Numbered from the stretch's first letter, positions 44,364 to 55,059 are shown. The stretch is DNA of 64,000 nt from Halichoerus grypus (GCF_964656455.1 NC_135717.1:13720775-13784774), one strand, 5' to 3'. Translations and numbers: made by a program. The notes: generated by a model from the sequence alone, not told the origin.

Positions 44364-44553
44364 CACCCCAAAGAAATTAAGCCTCCTTTTCTAATCGTGC
44401 CCAGCTTCCTTGTCCTAACGAACGAGAAGGGGCTGAGCTGCTGGGCATGAGGTGTTGGTTTGCAAGGGCCCGCAGTCCCCCCCACCTCGTCGGGTGCAAG
44501 CTTCACCTTTTCTCTGCTTTTGCTTCTTTCCCCGGGGGCGGGGGGGGGGGGTA
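44364..44553 (-). repeat. Unassigned duplicated unit with G-run, copy B
   Basis: Partner of 41969-42193. Relative to copy A it has four extra bases (CGAA) in GTCCTAACGAACGAGAAG and lacks about 20 bases upstream. It ends CCCCGGGGGCGGGG and a G-run to 44551. The sequences beyond the G-runs are unrelated. Confidence 0.85.
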
Positions 44554-44661
44554 GTGATTTGTGAAGCTGGGGATCTTGTTTCCAGGCAGGGAAAGAAAGA
44601 AATGTAACATAAGTGAAGTTCACAGTGGCGTGACATCCGTCAGCATATGTTTAAAAGGCAT

Positions 44662-44949
44662 CTATGTCTCTTTTGCAATTATGTTAAACCCGCTAATCCT
44701 GTGTCTGGGCTTTGGCAACTTGGAAACATCAGAGCAGTTCAGCATCAGGATTCCATCCTGCAAAAACTGCTGGTCCCATCTCTGCATTTGTACTACTGTA
44801 TAATTTCCAATCGGCTTTTTAAAGACAGAAACCTGGCCATCGTCAACTGAGCAGCGATAGCGTTTGCCCACTTTCCTGGCTCCGTAGAAGCGAGAACAGT
44901 CATTGAGAACCAGAGAGGGCAGCACATACGGCCCTTCTCTGGCCGATCA
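44662..44949 (-). other. Protein-like open frame, unidentified
   Basis: The minus strand is open for about 95 codons from just after TGA at about 44949. The ATG in that stretch is out of frame; the in-frame start would be GTG. Composition is coding-like in its first part (NDCSRFYGARKVGKRYRCSV). No domain recognised and splice sites are weak. Most likely a chance frame in conserved-looking sequence. Confidence 0.15.
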
Positions 44950-45130
44950 GCTGAGCCCTGGTGTTTTACCGGAGCTGCCGTCCTCGTTGGTTTAGCTGAT
45001 TGTTCCTGGCGCTGCCCACACCCATCCTGACGAGCCAGACCCTCCAGGTCCCAGCCTTGCCAGACTCAGAACCCGTGGGAGGGAATCAGTTTCCCCCGGC
45101 TTCACTTCTCCCCAGAGGATCCTGAGCCCC

Positions 45131-45181
45131 TGCGCGCGCACGTGTGTGTGTGTGTGTTCACGCACATGTGTGTGTGTGTAC
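45131..45181. repeat. GC/GT alternating tract
   Basis: Two runs of strict purine-pyrimidine alternation, 45131-45157 and 45159-45181, broken by a single T. The GCGCGCGC part at the left edge favours Z-DNA. Confidence 0.95.
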
Positions 45182-45239
45182 CTGAGTGTGGACAGCCCCT
45201 CGCCTGGGTTATCTTCCAGCCATCCGCCCATCCACCCTG

Positions 45240-45445
45240 CTAACTCCTATCTCTTTTAGTTCTTGTACTCAGCACCCATGCTAGCTGTTTACATTTGCTG
45301 TCTTCTTTAATCCTCTCAATAATGTTTATAAAGTAGGTACAATCATCTCTGTTTCGTAGCTAAGGAAGCACTTGGCTTGCCTGAGCCTTGAACTGGCCCA
45401 AAGCTTATAAGTTTGTGGCAGAGCAAGGATTCAAACCAGAGTCCG
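45240..45445 (-). repeat. MIR SINE remnant
   Basis: 'TTTGCTGTCTTCTTTAATCCTCTCAATAATG', 'AGTAGGTACAATCATCTCTGTTTCG', 'AAGCTTATAAGTTTGTGGCAGAGCAAGGATTCAAACC': near full-length antisense MIR. Confidence 0.92.
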
Positions 45446-45676
45446 TGTCTTTGTTTGGGATGCCCCCCAAAGACCCTGAAGCTAGGCTTTGGGGCAAGCA
45501 CTTTCTTGGGGGGATGATCCCCAAAAGCACTGTGAAAGGGAAGCAAAGCAGTGAAGGGGCTTGATGAGCCAGCCGCTGCTGCGGGCTCGGCCCTGGGGGG
45601 CTCTCTGAGAACCTGTGTGGGACACAGTCCACATGTTCCCAGGAGAGGGGAGGACTCGGGTCTTTTCTTCTTTTCT

Positions 45677-45881
45677 TTTTTTTTTTTTTTAAAGATTTTA
45701 TTTATTTATTTTGACAGAGAGAGAGAGACAGCGAGAGAGGGAACACAAGCAGGGGGGAATGGAAGAGGGAGAAGCAGGCTTCCTGCCGAGCAGGGAGTGT
45801 GACGCAGGGCTCTATTCCAGGACCCTGGGATCATGACCTGAGCCGAAGGCAGATGCTTAACGACTGAGCCACCCAGGCACT
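45677..45881 (-). mobile_element. SINEC, antisense
   Basis: T-run, AAAGATTTTATTTATTTATT and head GAGCCACCCAGGCACTCC. TSD within CT-rich sequence: CTTTTCTTCTTTTCTT on the left against CCTTTTCTTCCTTTTCTT on the right. Confidence 0.95.
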
Positions 45882-45894
45882 CCTTTTCTTCCTT

Positions 45895-46340
45895 TTCTTA
45901 AGAGCTTATTGAGATTTAAATCCCATGCTATACAATTCTCCATTTAAAGTGTACATTTTTTTTTTTTTTTAATGGCAGCCTCGAGTTGCAGAAAAGAGCA
46001 CTGGACTGGGAGTCAGGAGGGGTCACTGCCTCTCTCCCAGCCGCAGCATCACCAGTACAGTGGACTTCTTCAATAACTACTCTTCTCCAAGGACCTACTT
46101 TGTCTGGTCCCACCCAGGGATCAGGCCCAGCCCCAAGGCTTGCCAAAGTGTACAACACACTGGTTTTTAGTGTATTCACGGTGTTGTAGAACCATCACCA
46201 CAATTGATTTTATAACATTTTCATCATCCCAAAAAGAAACCCTATACTTCTTTGCCATCATCTCCTAGGCCCTGTGTCCCTCCCAGCCCTAGCCAGCTGC
46301 TAGTCTACTTTCTGTCTCTCTGGGTTTGCCTGATGCTGGG
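45895..46340 (-). repeat. L1M 3'-end segment, antisense, split by an insert
   Basis: 'TTAAGAGCTTATTGAGATTTAAAT', 'CATTTAAAGTGTACA', then after the insert 'CTGGTTTTTAGTGTATTCACGG', 'ACCATCACCACAATTGATTTTATAACATTTTCATCATCCC' and 'CTGTCTCTCTGGGTTTGCC'. Same L1 segment as at 12195-12560. Confidence 0.88.
45956..46144 (-). mobile_element. Small retroposed insert of unknown origin
   Basis: A 189-bp block with T15 at its left edge (a poly-A tail read on the minus strand) is flanked by a perfect 10-bp duplication AAAGTGTACA (45946-45955 and 46145-46154). It interrupts an otherwise continuous antisense L1. It contains AAGAGCACTGGACTGGGAGT, a MIR-like phrase. The source transcript is not recognised. 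The preferred L1 endonuclease site is not evident. Confidence 0.75.
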
Positions 46341-46344
46341 ACTT

Positions 46345-46949
46345 TCGTCCCCCCTTAATCCTGTCCTCCGTCAGTTGGGGCACTCCTGCTGCTGATACGT
46401 CCAGCATGCCCAGGGCCCAGGCTCATGGGCCAACCCACATCTGCCCAGAGAACACAGAACACACCCAGGCAGAGAGGCCCGGGAGCAGAAGGCCTCAGCG
46501 GGTGTGGGGGCCTCAGGGATGTGGGTCGGGTTCTGACAGCATCTGCTTAATACACTTCTTCCTTGTGCCGCCCGGGGTCCTCTACTCACCCATGAAGCTT
46601 CTTTGCTTCCCTCCATTAAATCACACCTCTTTTCTCCCAAGATCCAAGAAGGCTGTTGTGAAGTCTCTGCTCACCAAGTCCATCCCATTCGATGTGCCCT
46701 CTTCCCAGGTGGGAGGGTAATGTGTCTTTAGAGAGTGCGGTCAGGGCATGGGTCCTAAACAGGGAGATGAAGCAGCTGAATCGAGTTCCATGGGACAGGC
46801 ATCCAGGTGCAAAGTGGGGGAAGCAGGAATGGGCTTGGAATTTGCACGGGTCCAACCAGAAGCCTGGGGCCTAGGGTTGGACCATAGTGAGGGGTGGGGA
46901 GAGGGGCATGAGGAAGAGGTAGGAGAGAGTGGGAACAGCAGATCCTGCA
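46345..46949. other. Unique sequence, no gene seen
   Basis: Overlapping frames up to 104 codons on both strands, none with a domain. Confidence 0.4.
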
Positions 46950-47040
46950 AGGGACTCTTGGTGACTTTGGTGAGGAGTTTGGATTTTCTTCCAAAACAAG
47001 GGAAGTCCTTGAAGAGTGTTAAGCAGGGATAGGACTTTCT
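46950..47040 (-). repeat. L2 fragment, antisense
   Basis: 'GTGAGGAGTTTGGATTTTCTTCC', 'AGAGTGTTAAGCAGGGATAGGAC' is the antisense L2 phrase also present at 50350-50390. Confidence 0.7.
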
Positions 47041-48109
47041 GATTTCCTATGGACACCTAGTCCATTTGCCGAGGACTTCAGTCCTTTAGCATTGGATTGC
47101 CATTGGCCTTCTCCAACCCCACCTGTTTCTCATCTGGCCATTAAACTCTGGTCCCGTGACATGGGCTCTGTCACTAGCACCCTTGCTAGCCCAAACAACA
47201 CTTTGTGCAAATTAGGAAAAGGCACAAGACACTTTACTGCCATCTGCTGGAAAACCATCATAATTAATGTACACATCTATGATGGTGCCCCTTAGAGTTG
47301 GGCAGTGTGCAGCCTACACAACTGTCCATGGCAACCCTGCCTGCCTTCCACGACAGACTTCTCTGATACTATTGTTTGAATTAGCCAGGGTTCCCCTCGC
47401 TTGTCTGACATCCCAGAGTCCTGCTTCTGCTCGATATTTCTGGTAGTAACTGCCACATGCCACTGTACTCCTAGCACCCATGTCCCATCTACCTGGATGG
47501 AAAGGAAGTCTTTCTTTTATCTTCAGTAGAGTTTGTTTCCTCAACAGTGACTCTGCTCACGAACAGCAAATTTGGGATCCATCCTCCCAAACTGTGAGAT
47601 CTATCCTGCGTCACTGAGATCACCCTTCCTTGTCCAGCTGTGTTAGAGGCGGCGTGACAGGGAGAAGTCACTTAGGCTGGTGGTGTTTCTAGCTCTCTCT
47701 GTGTGTGGACAGCCTCTTGCCTTTGGCATCTAGGTCAGCCTAGCTGCGGGGGCCTCACAGAAGGCCTGCAGGTGCTCCACCGGCCTCTCAGGGCAGTGCC
47801 CTGTGAGAAAATGCTTGCCCGGGGCATCAGTACAACTGCTCAGAGAGCAGCTTTGCTTTGGGGCTCCCTCAGTTTCCCTGTTGTTGGTGCCCCTTGGGAG
47901 ACTGGTGTGGGAGACGTCGGAGACTGGGCATGTTCCTGAGGCTCTCCGCTCCACCAGCGTGCCTGGCTGGGCCCGGGTGCCGCCCTAGGCCTTGCTCTCC
48001 CCGTCCCTCTGACAGCCAGCCGTGGACCTGGCTCCCTGTGTGTGGGGAAGGTGGGGGTGCTGCAGGGGGGCTTGGGGGAGAAACAGGCCCGAGGCCCAGG
48101 TTCCCTGTC
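47041..48109. other. Unique sequence, no gene seen
   Basis: GC-rich in the second half, with frames up to 98 codons on both strands. No domain or repeat recognised. Confidence 0.4.
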
Positions 48110-48370
48110 AGGGGAAATATTTCATTCTCGTCTAATGGGCCAAGATTCCTTTAGCTACAACCTGGTCTCTTTTTGAGCACTGTGATTTCCCAGAATGGCA
48201 AATGGAAACTGAAACACTACATTAAATAGCATTTCTATGCAATTAAAACACATTAAAATGGCAATTAAGTTTCACAAACAGCCTTCTCTATGTTCCCGGG
48301 TTGATTAGGCTGTTTGTGTTGTTTTTCAAGGATGATTGTTGTAACTAAAGGCTGAGTTGTCTTTTTACGG
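48110..48370. promoter_or_regulatory. Enhancer-like AT-rich unique block
   Basis: Includes ATTAAATAGCATTTCTATGC and CAATTAAAACACATTAAAAT (48219-48260), CAATTAAG, and TTGTTTTTCAAGG. Dense homeodomain-type ATTA cores in non-repetitive sequence suggest a conserved non-coding element; not proven. Confidence 0.3.
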
Positions 48371-49875
48371 ACTGAGCCATTCCCTGGGAGACAAGGAACC
48401 CTGTATTCAAAGTCTTTTATTCTTCCCTTGGCAGTTTCAGCTTATTTTTATTTTCATTTCTTTGTTATAGAAACTCTCAAGCTTATGCAAAAGTAGGGAG
48501 AAGAGTATAACACACCTCCGTGCACCTATCACCCAGCTTCCATAATTATCAACTGATAATTGGGCAGTCTCCTCTTGGCTATTATTTCTTCCTAAAGAGA
48601 AAAACATGTAGGAGAATTCTGGTAAGAGAAATTGGCATGGACTCAAAGCTTTCTATAGTCAGGAGACACCCCCACCCCCCACCCCCACCCCAGCCAGCAG
48701 AATGCAGCAGGGGTGGGGGCAGTCCTGGGCAGATGTCCCTACTTGCCACTTGCATGCTTCATGGTCTAGAAAGGACTTCATCGGAGCTGCCAGGAGGGTC
48801 TGCTGAGGTCAGGCTTCCTGGGAACACTCCCTGAGGCTCTGACGGGTCCCTGGTGGCACTCTTCCCTCCTCATTCACGAATGCAGACCCTCTTCACCTGG
48901 GCTCATCTTCTCTTTTCCTCCCTTGCTTTCCCCATGGGAAGAGGAGAGTTATTACCCTGCTCATTTTGATAATTGAGGAATTTAGTAATTGCTCCGAATC
49001 TATAGTGATTAGTAGCAGAGAAGGCGTAAGACTTGGGTCTCACTGTCTCCGAGGAGTGACGTAGCTGCTGAGGTCAGCACGTGTTCACAGGGCCATGAGA
49101 TCAAGTCTAGAACCCCTTCCTTTACTGTTGGTCATCCAGGGGCTGGAACAACAGCCCCTCCTCATCTTCTTGCCTGCCTCCTGGGTAGCTTGCTCCAGAT
49201 CCCAGGGCCTCCTTCCAAGAGCAGAGGGGCGCAGGGTACATCTCAAGCTTCTCGGGCATGTGGGCTTCCTTGGGGAAAGGGAGACGTGCTGGAGTTAGCC
49301 GAGGTCGGCCCGCCCCCTGGCCCATTGCTCCAGCTGGCACGCATTTCCTTCTCTTCCGTGGTGGCAGAGTCCCTGTTTCTGCCCGATTTCTGCCTAGGAG
49401 AAGGGCTTTTGTCCTCTGGGGCTGCAGGTGCCAGGTCTGTCCTAGCTAGAAGCAACTACAGCCTTTTAGCCTCATGCCGGGTTGCTCCGAGCTCTGAGTG
49501 CACAGCGCAGTCTGTAGGGCTTCCCGGGCCACCAGGGATGAATGTCATCGTTGCCAGTATTTATATTCTGTCTGTGTCACCATTCCCCAGAGCCTGAACT
49601 CACCCCGAGGGCTGCTGACAGTAATGTAGGGACATCAGAAACCTCAGGACGGGAGCATTGTTTCCCCTGCTCTCTGGCCCATCTGGTTGATTTTCATGAG
49701 CAGCTTTTTTTTTTTTTTTTTTTTTTTTTTAGGAATAACATAACTTGGGAGCATCCTTTCGGCCAATCCATTTGTTTATATTCTCTTTTTAGTTTTGTGG
49801 TGGTTTTTCCTATTAGATTAGACCTCAAATGGATAAGACATCGAGATAGATATAGGATAATAAAGATCAATTATT
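48371..49875. other. Unique sequence with simple repeats
   Basis: Contains C5A units at 48668-48692, a MIR-like trace near 48965-49040, and a T26 run at 49705-49730. The 135-codon frame at 49190-49597 (+) is matched by antisense frames and has no domain. Confidence 0.4.
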
Positions 49876-49879
49876 TAAA

Positions 49880-50400
49880 AAAAAAATATTTATTAACTGC
49901 AACTACATGCCAGGGGCTGTTCTAGGTTCAAGGATTTCATTGGTGAACAGGATGGAGAGGGCCCCTCCTTTCATGGTGCTTACGCACTACAGGAGGGAGA
50001 GACAGAAAACCAGTCGGTCCTCAAGTAAATAAAAACAGAAAACCTAAGTCTGTGATATGTGTTATGTAGGACACTGAACAGGGGGGACGGGAGTGCAGCG
50101 CGGGCTCTGTTCCAGTGAAGGAGAGGAAGAACCAGCTGTGGGGAAAAGGTTGAGACCAGGAGCTCTCATCTCTGAGGGAGCAGCTCATCAAAGATCTCAG
50201 GGGGAGGGAATGCTTGGCCCCTCACGGGAAGGAGAGGATGGGCAGTGGGCACGAGCCAGTGGGAGAGAAGAGAAGGCATCCAGGGCCAGATCAGGTGGAC
50301 TTCTCTGCCGGGGCAAGCATGTAGCGTTTATTCCTAGTTCAAAGAGAAGCCTTGAGAGGGCTTTAAGCAGGGGCATGGCATGAGCTGATCTAGTTTATAA
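49880..50400 (-). repeat. L2 3' end, antisense
   Basis: 'ACTACATGCCAGGGGCTGTTCTAGG', 'TTCATTGGTGAACAGGATGG', 'TTTCATGGTGCTTACGCACTAC', and at the far end 'GGGCTTTAAGCAGGGGCATGGCATGAGCTGATC'. The middle is diverged. Confidence 0.82.
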
Positions 50401-51055
50401 AAATAGCCATGAGGTGCTTATCAGCAATTGCCATCTTATGTATTCCCTTTCTTATCTTCTGTTGCTTCTGCACGTTTCCTGTCTCCCCTGATTTCTGAAG
50501 AAGACAATTATGTGATCTTCACGTCATTGTTTTCCTTTGTCCTTTCCTTTGGAACCCAAGTTCTAAGCCAGAAATTGCTTTCTTCAGGGAACTCTGGTTG
50601 GGTGGTTTGCCAGCTGTTAAAAGCATCTTCACCTGCTCTGCTTTGAATACCGTGTTTCTGAAAGTCCTGGATACACTGTGAGATTTAACCGGGATACCAT
50701 TAATCACCCAAGAGACACAGTCCAGCGTGTGCTTCTCAGATCAATATGGCTTGAGATTGTTATTTCCAGAATGCCTCCTCACTCGGTGAGTCACCAGGAG
50801 GCTTCAGAAGGGCGGTACAGCTCCCCAGATTTGCAGCTTTCCTAAACATGATTTGAAAATACTCTCACGCTGCCCGTGGGGTGGAGGGAGACAAGACGGG
50901 TGTTCTGAACAGCGTGTATTTCTAAAAGCCCACTGCCAGACAAGATTAAAACCTTTGCCTGGAAAGAAACTGAAAGATTCTCTGTGCTCCAGCAAACGGT
51001 CCCAGGCCTGTTTTCCCCTGTCTTGCTTGGATTAGGTAAATGGTTTAATCAGCGA
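50401..51055. other. Unique sequence, nothing recognised
   Basis: Non-repetitive; short frames only (60-72 codons), no domain. Confidence 0.4.
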
Positions 51056-51190
51056 GGATTGGCCAATTCATTCATTTACTTTCACATTCATTCATTTTAT
51101 AGCCATACCCTCTGCCAGATATTCTGGAGAGCATTGAGAGGAGAAAGACATTGTTCTTTTTCTCTTTAGGAAATCACAAAGATTCTTCAA
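51056..51190 (-). repeat. L2 3'-end fragment, antisense
   Basis: 'AATTCATTCATTTACTTTCACATTCATTC', 'CCCTCTGCCAGATATTCTGGAG': degraded antisense L2 terminus. Confidence 0.5.
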
Positions 51191-51444
51191 AGTCATGGGT
51201 GAGAATCATGGAGGCATATTTCCTCGTTCGAAGTTAAAGAGTTAGCATCAGGTTAGGGTGGCTCCGGCACAAATAAAGCCAGGAGGGACGAGTCGTGTTG
51301 GCTCAGGGAGTATGACAAATGGAGAAGCATGATCTGGAAGTGAGCTCAGCAGTTATTCTAAGGAGGCTTGCATGAGGACTGTGTAAATGCAGGGTGCAGG
51401 TGGGGAGGGGAGAGAGGCAGACATGATGGGGCTCTTGTCCAGGC

Positions 51445-51580
51445 AGAAGGCAGGAGCACTCACTGGTTCAGTGAGCATCTGTGGAGCACTCACTGTGTGC
51501 TGGGCTTTGTATAAGACCCTGAGAAATCAGTGAGATTTCAGTTCTGGCCCTCAAAGAGACTTATATTTAGATACGGATTC
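51445..51580 (-). repeat. L2 3'-end fragment, antisense
   Basis: 'CACTGGTTCAGTGAGCATCTG', 'TGTGTGCTGGGCTTTGTATAAGACCCTG', 'GTTCTGGCCCTCAAAGAGACTTATATTTAG'. Confidence 0.75.
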
Positions 51581-51987
51581 TATCCAGTGGGGTCGGAATA
51601 TGGCCGATCTATGCACGGTGTCCCTCGGGGACCTAGCATTGGGGCTTGTGATCCTATGTGGACTCTCCAAGGACCCTTCCTGAAAAAAGTGGTGCTGGGA
51701 TTCCAGGCAAGAGCAGGTGGGAAGGGACATCCTGGCAGAGGGACCAGCATGGGAAAGGACAGGGAGGTAGGAGGCAGGATGGGGTGTGGGTAGAGGCTAC
51801 AGAAGCAGACTTGAAGGAGAGTTTGGGAAAGACAGGTAAACGGTGGCACCTTAATCTCAGTCGATGTGATTCTTAGAAAAATGCTTGGGAAGGAAATGGG
51901 AGCAGGAGGTCTGAGCAAGCATGGTGGTAGAGGATGGGGACAGGGATGTGGGGACCCAACAAAAGGACGGTAAGAAGAGAGATGAGG
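51581..51987. other. Unique purine-rich sequence, nothing recognised
   Basis: GGGAA/GGAGG-rich; the 112-codon minus frame at 51580-51918 is a product of this bias. Confidence 0.4.
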
Positions 51988-51988
51988 A

Positions 51989-52192
51989 GGGGCGCCTGGG
52001 TGGCTCAGTCGGTTAAGCGTCTGCCTTCAGCTCAGGTCATGATCCCAGGGTCCTGGGATAAAGCCCTGTGTCGGGCTCCCTGCTCGGCGGGAAGCCTGCT
52101 TCTCCCTCTCCCTCTGCCTGCCGCCCCCCTTGCTTGTGCTCTCTCGCACTCTCTCTCTCAAATAAATAAATTCTTAAAAAAAAAAAAAAAAA
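51989..52192 (+). mobile_element. SINEC, near consensus
   Basis: GGGGCGCCTGGGTGGCTCAG, TCGGTTAAGCGTC, tail of AAATAAATAAATTC and A18. The TSD is imperfect: AGAAGAGAGATGAGG-like left against AAGGAGAGCAACTAGG right. Confidence 0.96.
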
Positions 52193-52346
52193 GGAGAGCA
52201 ACTAGGAGACAACGCACAGGAGCTTGGATGGAGCTATGCCGAGTGGTGTGCAATCTTCTGGTAGTCTCTATAGTGCAATGCTGCCCTTCAGGTAAGCTGC
52301 CTGTGGGAGATTCCTGAGGGCCATGGGGAGCCACTGAAGACTCTGG

Positions 52347-52388
52347 GTGTGTGTGTGTGTGTGCGCGCACACATGCATGCACGTGTGT
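52347..52388. repeat. 42-base alternating purine-pyrimidine tract
   Basis: Strict alternation through (GT)n, GCGCGCAC, ACATGCATGC and ACGTGTGT with no break. Longest such tract in the window. Confidence 0.97.
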
Positions 52389-53155
52389 CATGGGTGCTGG
52401 GATTCCAGAATGTCACACACCTCTTTGTAGCACAGCAGAGCTGTGACTGTGGATGCTCAGACAGATGGCAGCTCTGTCTTTCTGCAGGCAGCTTCTAGGG
52501 CTGGTGTGCATTCGTGTATTTGTGCATTTATGTGCTTGGGAGTCGGGCAAAGGCCAGGCTAGCACGCCTGTGTCCAGGTGGCCAGAACAGCCGGTCTGCA
52601 CAATATAAAGGCTGTCTTCTTCCTCCATGCTTGCTCATCTGTCCAGAGAACTTCCTCAAGCCCCTGCTCACCTTCCCCAGTGTCTGGGTTGCAGACTTCC
52701 AGGACCCACCTGGGAATCTATCTTTGTGTTAACCACTGCTTCCCATAACTTCTCCATGGAAATCTCTGGAACTCTGGTGCCAACATGGCAGCTTCTCTGC
52801 CCCCAGCGGTTGGGGGTGGTAGTTCTGTGAGGTCACAGTGGCTGAACCCAGCTCTGGGCCTGCTCCACTCTGTTCTTCTTGGGCTTCTCATGCCCAGGCT
52901 CTGGGCCCAGCATGCCTCATTACACTGGCTTGTGTGAAAAGTGGTTTCTTCCTGATCCATTTGGTGGCAGGTTGAATCTCATCAATCATACTGCAAGGAA
53001 AGGATGCAGATGACCAGCTAATGGCACTGTTGTGTTTATGTCACATCTGAAACTAGAACAGATGGTCTGTATTAAAAGTGTAACTGTTGAGTGAGGAATC
53101 CCATAATCACAGAGGTTTTCTCCCCCTAAAGTTTTGATTCTAGAAGGAGTCCTAG
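52389..53155. other. Unique sequence, no gene seen
   Basis: Frames of 71-80 codons on both strands, no domain; no repeat recognised. Confidence 0.4.
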
Positions 53156-53350
53156 AACATTAGACCATAAGGGCCTCTGGAAAGCTTCTCATCCAACTGT
53201 CTCGTCTTACAAGCCAAGAAACGAAAGTCCAGTGACATTAAGTGATTTGTCCAGGGTCACTGAGGTAGTTAGTCATGAGGCTGAGAATAAAATGTGGGCC
53301 CTGGACATTCGGTCCAGTGTTCTTTGTGTAGTACTGTGGAACCTCCTGAT
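53156..53350 (-). repeat. MIR-type remnant
   Basis: 'CAAGCCAAGAAACGAAAGTCCAGTGACATTAAGTGATTTGTCCAGGGTCACTGAGGTAGTTAGTCATGAGG' contains the antisense MIR core order; diverged. Confidence 0.65.
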
Positions 53351-53656
53351 CTAGGCTTTGTCTTCTCTCAGAGACAAGAGGCAGAAAATGCTAGAGGCCC
53401 GAAGGTAGATACGTTCCTGGCACAGTACTGTCTCTGAGCTTCAGACAGTCCTCACATCCTTTCTGAGGTGATGCCAGTGATTTTGGGGGTCTCTGCTGGT
53501 GTGGACAGACTGCACCCGCTAGCCCTGTTCTTCAGGCCAGAGAGGTGGTCACACAGCTCAGGCCCCCTACCTGGTGGAATCTGGTTTCACCTGGGGTCAT
53601 TTATTGCTTCACTGGGGATGTTTGGATGAGTATGGGAATACATCATCTAAGCCCAT

Positions 53657-53815
53657 GGTCTCAAACTTGCTCCCTAGACCAGCAGCACCAGAATCCCAGA
53701 ATCCCCTGGGGACTTGTTAGAAATACAGATTGTCAGTCCATCTGCCCCCAACCCCGCCAGACCTACCAACTAGGAAACTCCTGGGGCGGGGGGAGACCAA
53801 CAAATCCATGTGACC
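53657..53815 (+). repeat. MER5A (hAT-Charlie) remnant
   Basis: 'CATGGTCTCAAACTTGCTCCCTAGACCAGCAGCACCAGAATC', 'GGGGACTTGTTAGAAATACAG', 'CCAGACCTACCAACTAGGAAACTCCTGGGG'. Truncated at the 3' side. Confidence 0.92.
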
Positions 53816-55055
53816 ATAATACCACCCGGGACCTCCAGGCTGTCCCCAGCACATGGAGCTCTGACGATACCCAAAATCCACACATGACCTCAGCCTCCAA
53901 CTGGCTGAGCAGATGGTCACAGTGTACCACATGCATTTCCTAAAATATTCGGTGAGTGCCCTTGGAGAAGGATGTTCCAGAAAGTGAAGTCATTGTGTTC
54001 CTGAGAGTAGAACTTCTGGGTTTCAATCTTACGAAGAGTGATGGGAGTCTTATCCATGCAGGTCTACAATTGATGCGGGGGCAGCAAGCATTACCTTTCA
54101 TCCTTCCGACATCTGTACCACTGCCCTTGCTTTTTTTCGCTTTACTCTTGCCCACCTTTTAAAGCTTTCTGGGTCATTTTGTTTTGAGCATGCTGCTTGC
54201 GAATAGTATGCAGATGGGTTTTGTTTTTACATTCTGAACTATGTGATTATTGTAAGAAATAGCACCATAGCCCTAACTTCGTGTCGTGGGATATAGCTCC
54301 TCTTTGCATACTTCCTTGGTCTTCATTTTCTGTCTTTTCCTCTGATATAGGTCTTTGGTTTTATCTTCTCTGATGATCTAGAGAATACCTTTTTCTTCTA
54401 GTACTTTTATTTATGTTTTTAGAAACTTGTGAAGCCTGTGTTTTCAAATGATTGGAGTCAAGAGCAAATCTCTGTCGGTTGAATTCTCTAAATACAAAGT
54501 GTTTAACTCGTTTCAATGTTTCCTGCTCCCTCTTTCCCTCTCTCCTTTCCTTCTTTCTCTTAATAAAATCTGAGGTTTGGGGTCTACATTATTATCAGCT
54601 TATTAAACTTTTCCATTAGCTGACTTTCCTTTGAAGAATAAGATTTGACAGTCAAGTTTACCTTTGTGACCACCTCTATAATAATGATTAGACTTACCTG
54701 TTTAGATGATTTTAATCCAGAATGTTCCCACTTTTCCTTCATTTTGATGCTTCTCTTGGGATGTTGGTTTGTTTATTGTTGTTTTTTTTTTTTTTTCTTC
54801 AAAAAAGAGTTTATGTGACTGCAGCTTGTACACGGAGCCAGGAATAGAAAGAGGACCTTGGTTATTTTGATTTTCTTCTCTCTCTCAAACATTCCCATCT
54901 TTTCTCAAATCTGCAGCCAATTCCTCACAAACTGGTTGAGCCTCTTCAGAGGACCAGGCAAGACTTTTCGTGTTGAAATGCAAAAGATTTTTTTTTGCAA
55001 ACTGGAGCCGCACCATGCTCTTAGTATTTCCAGACACTGCCCTGCTTCCATGGCT
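53816..55055. other. Unique AT-rich sequence, nothing firmly recognised
   Basis: Includes a T16 run near 54782-54798 and pyrimidine-rich 54530-54560. The 117- and 108-codon plus frames at 54858-55296 run into an L2 remnant and are not genes. Confidence 0.4.
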
Positions 55056-55059
55056 TTAC

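Noticed and set aside
51934..52317. 127-codon frame containing GAWVAQSVKRLPSAQVMIPG
   Set aside because: This peptide is the translated SINE head. It recurs in many frames at every plus-oriented SINE (and in antisense ones) and is not a gene.
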